Below, one piece after another: positions 60,358-64,000 of a stretch of 64,000 nucleotides of DNA (within the stretch, counting starts at the first letter, position 1; each line of letters begins with the position of its first letter). The DNA comes from Pilaira anomala (taxonomy: Eukaryota; Mucoromycota; Mucoromycetes; Mucorales; Mucoraceae), in NCBI GenBank assembly GCA_025716855.1, contig JAIXMQ010000004.1, positions 124,001 to 188,000 of the forward strand, in the 5' to 3' direction. The notes under the pieces were generated by a model. It was given only the letters and a program-made list of their open reading frames with translations, searched no databases and was not told the origin of the DNA. The position numbers were made by a program, and so were the translations under genes.

Positions 60358-62335
60358 AATTTAACTGCGCCGTATACCAATTCACTCTGTCATTTCGTCT
60401 TTAACAATTCAATTAATTCAAGTACTGGTTTAGCATGGCCTGAAACAGTAGAAAATTCACCCGGCAATTTAAATCTAGCCAACATTATTATCGCTGATTG
60501 TAGAATTACAAACGTACCCATTACTCTGACCTCAGTATCTGCTAACCCTGGATTTTTTTTACAACACATGCATCAAATGTTACAATATCTCGAGGCATAC
60601 AATAACGATAACATCAGAACCTTCGACGAAGTCTAAGTTGACATAACATACGCATGGATCAAAAGTTTTTTTATCAACAAGCAGCCAATTTAAAATTTTC
60701 AGCAGAAAGAAAAAAAAACAGGCTCTCTTTCTTGGGTTTTTCGGTGTATTCGTGATCACTCTCTTTTCGGAACTGCTTTAAACTTAGAAAATGATCAACT
60801 GGCGTTCCTAATTAATTTCATCGCAACAACACAGGAGCAATTAAGAAATTGAAGATTGTACCATGAAAACCGCGACAATATCGATATCCAAAACTGTTTC
60901 AGACCTAGTATGTCTGAATCAGTAAGAAAGTACAGACCTTTCACTCTTGTTCCAATGTACAATTTTTTACCCGAAAGTATGTTGAAATCGACATAGCCCA
61001 TTTGAGATCTTTAATACTGAAGGTCCAAAACGAAACCGAAGTAGATATGGGCATATTAGATGAAAATGCAGATGATAATACGAAACATGAGGCTGCGACA
61101 AGATTATTTAGTGAAGTATTTGATTTTGGTCTCTTAAGAATTGATTTAAATTAGTAAGTATTATAATCATAGTGTATCATCTTCGTCAATTTGTATGCTA
61201 AGTACGCTTTTTTTTTAATAGTAATGGTAAAGAAATGTTCACCAACATGGTGCAAACAGATGGCTATGGTATTGATTTTATCTTGGCTGGTCCAAGACAA
61301 CAACAGGCAGCACTTCCAGATCTTGACTTGAACGATTTTACTGGTGAAGAAATTAACCAAAGATTCCATTTGTGGGGTGTTGATCCTGGACTAAAAACCA
61401 TCTTTACAGCTTCTAATGGGCATGGCGAAGATCCTCATCAAGTACGGAAATATTCAACCGACGAGTACTACACACGCGCAGGATTCAAGAAAACAAACAG
61501 AAAAATCTTAGCAATGAAAAATGCGGATAATAATTTTAGTCAAGCCGAAAGAAATATCTTAACAGACAAGACTTGCCAGCATTGAAACATTTGCCCTATA
61601 CGTTCACTCTGTTTTTAACAATCTCGGTACTATCTTACCTTTTTATGATGATCGTTTCACTTCTCTCCGATTTTTAAATTATATTGGTAGACAAAGAGCT
61701 AATGCAGAAATTATTAATATGTTTGTAACAGGAGGAAAGAAGTATTTGAAAAGGGAGTTTAAACAAAGAGGTAATGACCCGAAGCGAGGAAATCCCAAGA
61801 TAAGAAAGAAAAGGAAGAAAGAAAGAACAGAAGGAACTACAACAGTAAAGGATAAAGGAAAGAAAAAAGAAAAGACTCGAAAAAAAAAGATTGAAACCAT
61901 TTGAACAAGACAACAAAATCTCGCTTGTAGCCCTTGGAGATGCTGTCTTTCCTTCCACTATGAGAGGTACGATTCCTGGTTTGGCACGTCGCATGGTCAA
62001 ACTATTGAAGAAAGCTGAACTTGAAGGTTTGCTAGTAACTGTTCCGGTAACTGAATATATATGACTTCCAGGGTAAGTAATGACAATTTAAGCATTTTAT
62101 ATTTGTAAGTAGACTAATTTTTTTGTTTTATCCAAATAGACCTTGCTCGAACTGTTCTCAAAATCAGACGCAGAATTTTCGGATTGATGGTGTTCCTTTG
62201 TTTAGCGTATTACTCTGCTTAAATCAGACTTGTAATACCATTTGGCAAAGAGACGTAAACGCTTCAAGAAACATGCATCGTATTTCCTGGAATATTATTA
62301 ACAACGGCGAAATACCAGCAATGTTCAGAAGATAA
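60358..62335 (+). pseudogene. Fanzor-type (eukaryotic TnpB-like) RNA-guided nuclease, decayed
   Basis: Readable in pieces over 2 kb with two introns (61154-61221 and 62073-62139). 60358 to about 60980 is one frame broken by TAA 60634, TAA 60691 and TGA 60850. Frameshifts follow at about 60977, 61565 and 61888, plus TGA 62062. The recovered parts match the TnpB/Fanzor plan: RuvC-I GVDPGLK (Asp), a Lys/Arg-rich region, LVALGDAVFPSTMRG, a RuvC-II TEY (Glu) preceding a TS-like loop, the zinc ribbon CSNC ... CLNQTC and RuvC-III RDVNASRNM (Asp). In intact relatives this is an omega-RNA-guided DNA nuclease in DNA transposons. Stops TAA, TAA, TGA all fit C-to-T changes. The 5' end is not defined. It is unlikely to be active. 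Confidence 0.85.
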
Positions 62336-62717
62336 AAAAAAACCCCCACATATCTCAGTATTAAAAATTGATTGACGTTTTTTACACATAAGTTTTATTA
62401 AGGAATATCAGACATTTACATAAATATCCAACTTAACTTTTTTGTAACAAAAATCTTTTAGGTGTGTAAACGTTATAATTCTTTTTTTCAATGAACGCTT
62501 TTTTGCAAGATGATCCTAAATAAATAAAACGCTCTCTCAACAAATATGTCACAAATATTATAGAAATTAAAGCTTTTAATTATAACAACGTGTTTATTTC
62601 GCACATCAAAAAAAAAAAAAAAAAAAAAAAAAAAAACGAGGAAAAAAAAAAAAAAAAAGGACACTAACATCATAAAAAAGGAGTCAAGTAGTAATAATAA
62701 TTCATCTTTTTTTTTTT
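62336..62717. other. Flank of the Fanzor-like pseudogene
   Basis: 382 bp, AT-rich. An imperfect inverted pair (62375-62388 and 62463-62473, ACGTTTTTTACACA / TGTGTAAACGT) follows the stop codon. Such a 3' structure is where a guide RNA would be expected in an intact element; here only the pairing is seen. A-runs lie at 62608-62636 and 62643-62658. Confidence 0.45.
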
Positions 62718-63285
62718 TTATTGATCCTCAGTAAAATCGAATTTACGTTTACCATCTTTTGAAAGTAAAGCATTATTCTCAAGCGCAAGAAGCTCACCAT
62801 AATCAGTTGACCCAAACTCCTCAAACTCATCATCAAAATCAACTAATTCAATCTTGAGAGTTCTTTGCCTTAAAGGTGACTCTGGCACAGTACGAATTGG
62901 GGTTGAGGTAGCAAATGCATGATCAGGCGACCAGGAGAAACCCGGATTTTTTGTTGCATTGATATCTCTTATGGGTGACTCAAGAAAATTATCCTTTAAT
63001 AACCGATTAGGAGAGGGAAAAGAGGACAAACTATGAAACATTTGATCATCTTCTGTTCTTGCTATTGACTTGGGTCGATCCTGAATCACTTTTAACCAAT
63101 GATACATTTCTGCCGCATCCGATTCTTCTATATGAAATCCAGCACACTCAATTGTCAATTCGGATGAAGCTTGTTTGATTATTGTACCAAATACTGTAAT
63201 GTTCTTGGATACTTGAATTTGATCACTATCAGGTCTATTTAATATACTTTTAGGTAATATCACTCTGATTACACTTGTACCATCA

Positions 63286-63319
<34 letters not shown>

Positions 63320-63660
63320 TAACAATAAAGTTAATAAGGGGAAAAAAAAGAAAAAATGTTATAATTCATTTTACCTAACCATATACAACTGTCTGACAGT
63401 AATGATTCCTGTGCAACGATAATTCCATTTAACCTATTACAATACGTTTTTAATATAACATTTTATTTAATAAATATTTCCAAAAATGTTTTTTACTTTG
63501 CTCTTCTAAAGGATAAATTGGTCACTTTAGTGAGAAAACAATCTTTATGGGAGTTATATGTACTTGTTGTGACATCTCGAATGAATAAAAAATGATGACA
63601 ATGTAAACTTTCTTCTAAAATATTTATTAACTCTTGTGAAGAACTACTTGTAGACAGCAT
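62718..63660 (-). CDS. OB-fold protein, possibly RMI2-like
   Basis: Three exons: 63497-63660, 63375-63433 and 62718-63286, giving 263 residues with phases closing. Residues 1-130 look like an OB-fold (HHFLFIRDVTTS; LNGIIVAQES; CIWLDDGTSVIRVILPKSI; NITVFGTIIKQASSELTIEC; then AEMYHWLKVI). The strand order and the GTII ... helix ending recall RMI2 of the dissolvasome; an RPA2- or Stn1-like protein is an alternative. The C-terminal half is Ser/Pro-rich with two SP-containing motifs (SPIRDI, SPLRQR) and an acidic patch, like a regulated tail. The third acceptor lies in a long A-run (minus strand). The ATG at 63660 is the only suitable start. Confidence 0.65.
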
Positions 63661-64000
63661 TTTATATATATATATATGTGGTTTTGAGAGAGAGATATAT
63701 ATATAAATAATTTATAGAAATAAGGAAATAAATGTAAAAATAAAATCCCTACTAAAAAAAAAAATACATAAAAAAACGCGCCTTACCGTGTTTTTTTAAT
63801 TAATTTAGTAGTCATTTCGCTTCTTGAAAAAAAAAACAAGGTAGTAGTGTATCTTTTCTCATGTTTTCAGTGATATTAAATACAGTACACTCATGTGATT
63901 GAAATATAAGATGTAAATCAACCAAATAAAATTAGAAAGATCAAGAAAAATAAAAAATAAAAGGTCAATCATTTGAATTAGGAAGCATTGTACTTGGTCT
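63661..64000. other. Upstream region of the OB-fold gene
   Basis: 340 bp with TA-repeats at 63664-63705 close to the start and an AAAATAAAA-rich end; no gene visible at the window edge. Confidence 0.55.

Noticed and set aside
1..64000. tRNA and rRNA genes
   Set aside because: No convincing T-arm/anticodon arrangement or rRNA-like conserved block was noticed by eye; a covariance search would be needed to exclude them.

Overview
The window looks like an AT-rich, intron-dense nuclear contig from an early-diverging fungus. Mucoromycota, probably Mucorales, is an inference from gene content. Introns are short (about 50-110 nt) with GTAAGT/GTAAAT donors. The gene set includes OPT and AVT transporters, arrestin-like adaptors, a WNK kinase, RRM proteins and a tripartite RING/zinc-finger/BRCT protein. 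I have no database hit behind the species-level idea. Exon boundaries were read by eye and phase-checked; most models close perfectly in frame.

Layout. 0-6.2 kb: a BRCA1/BARD1-like gene (minus strand, runs off the left edge) and an OPT transporter. 6.8-11.3 kb: an accessory patch with a Tc1-like transposon carrying a frameshifted transposase, an F-box-like ORF, decayed ORFs and two small TIR elements. 12.8-17.7 kb: a DHHC palmitoyltransferase, an arrestin-fold protein and a Sec14/CRAL-TRIO protein. 19.5-21.2 kb: an RGS-like fragment and a compound minisatellite. 22.0-25.7 kb: an SDR and a WNK kinase. 26.7-29.4 kb: a TTAA-flanked foldback element with a second one nested inside it. 29.9-30.5 kb: a decayed ORF. 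31.8-39.6 kb: a predicted myristoylated methyltransferase, an amino-acid transporter and a second arrestin-like protein. 42.9-50.9 kb: an RNA-biology cluster of four one-RRM genes with the same intron position, a cyclophilin-RRM (PPIE/Cyp33 type) head-to-head with an SNRNP27 homologue, and bystin/Enp1. 51.5-52.6 kb: another TTAA foldback element. 53.2 kb: an RGS protein. 57.4-62.3 kb: a rearranged Tc1 relic followed by a decayed Fanzor-type (eukaryotic TnpB-like) gene. 62.7-63.7 kb: an OB-fold protein, possibly RMI2-like.

The most notable content is (i) the Fanzor-like pseudogene, in which all three RuvC motifs and the zinc ribbon are still readable; (ii) the family of TTAA-flanked long inverted repeats, four copies including a nested one, able to give long hairpin RNA if transcribed; (iii) the RING + RanBP-type zinc finger + tandem BRCT gene; and (iv) the co-localised RRM/splicing genes with a shared intron position.
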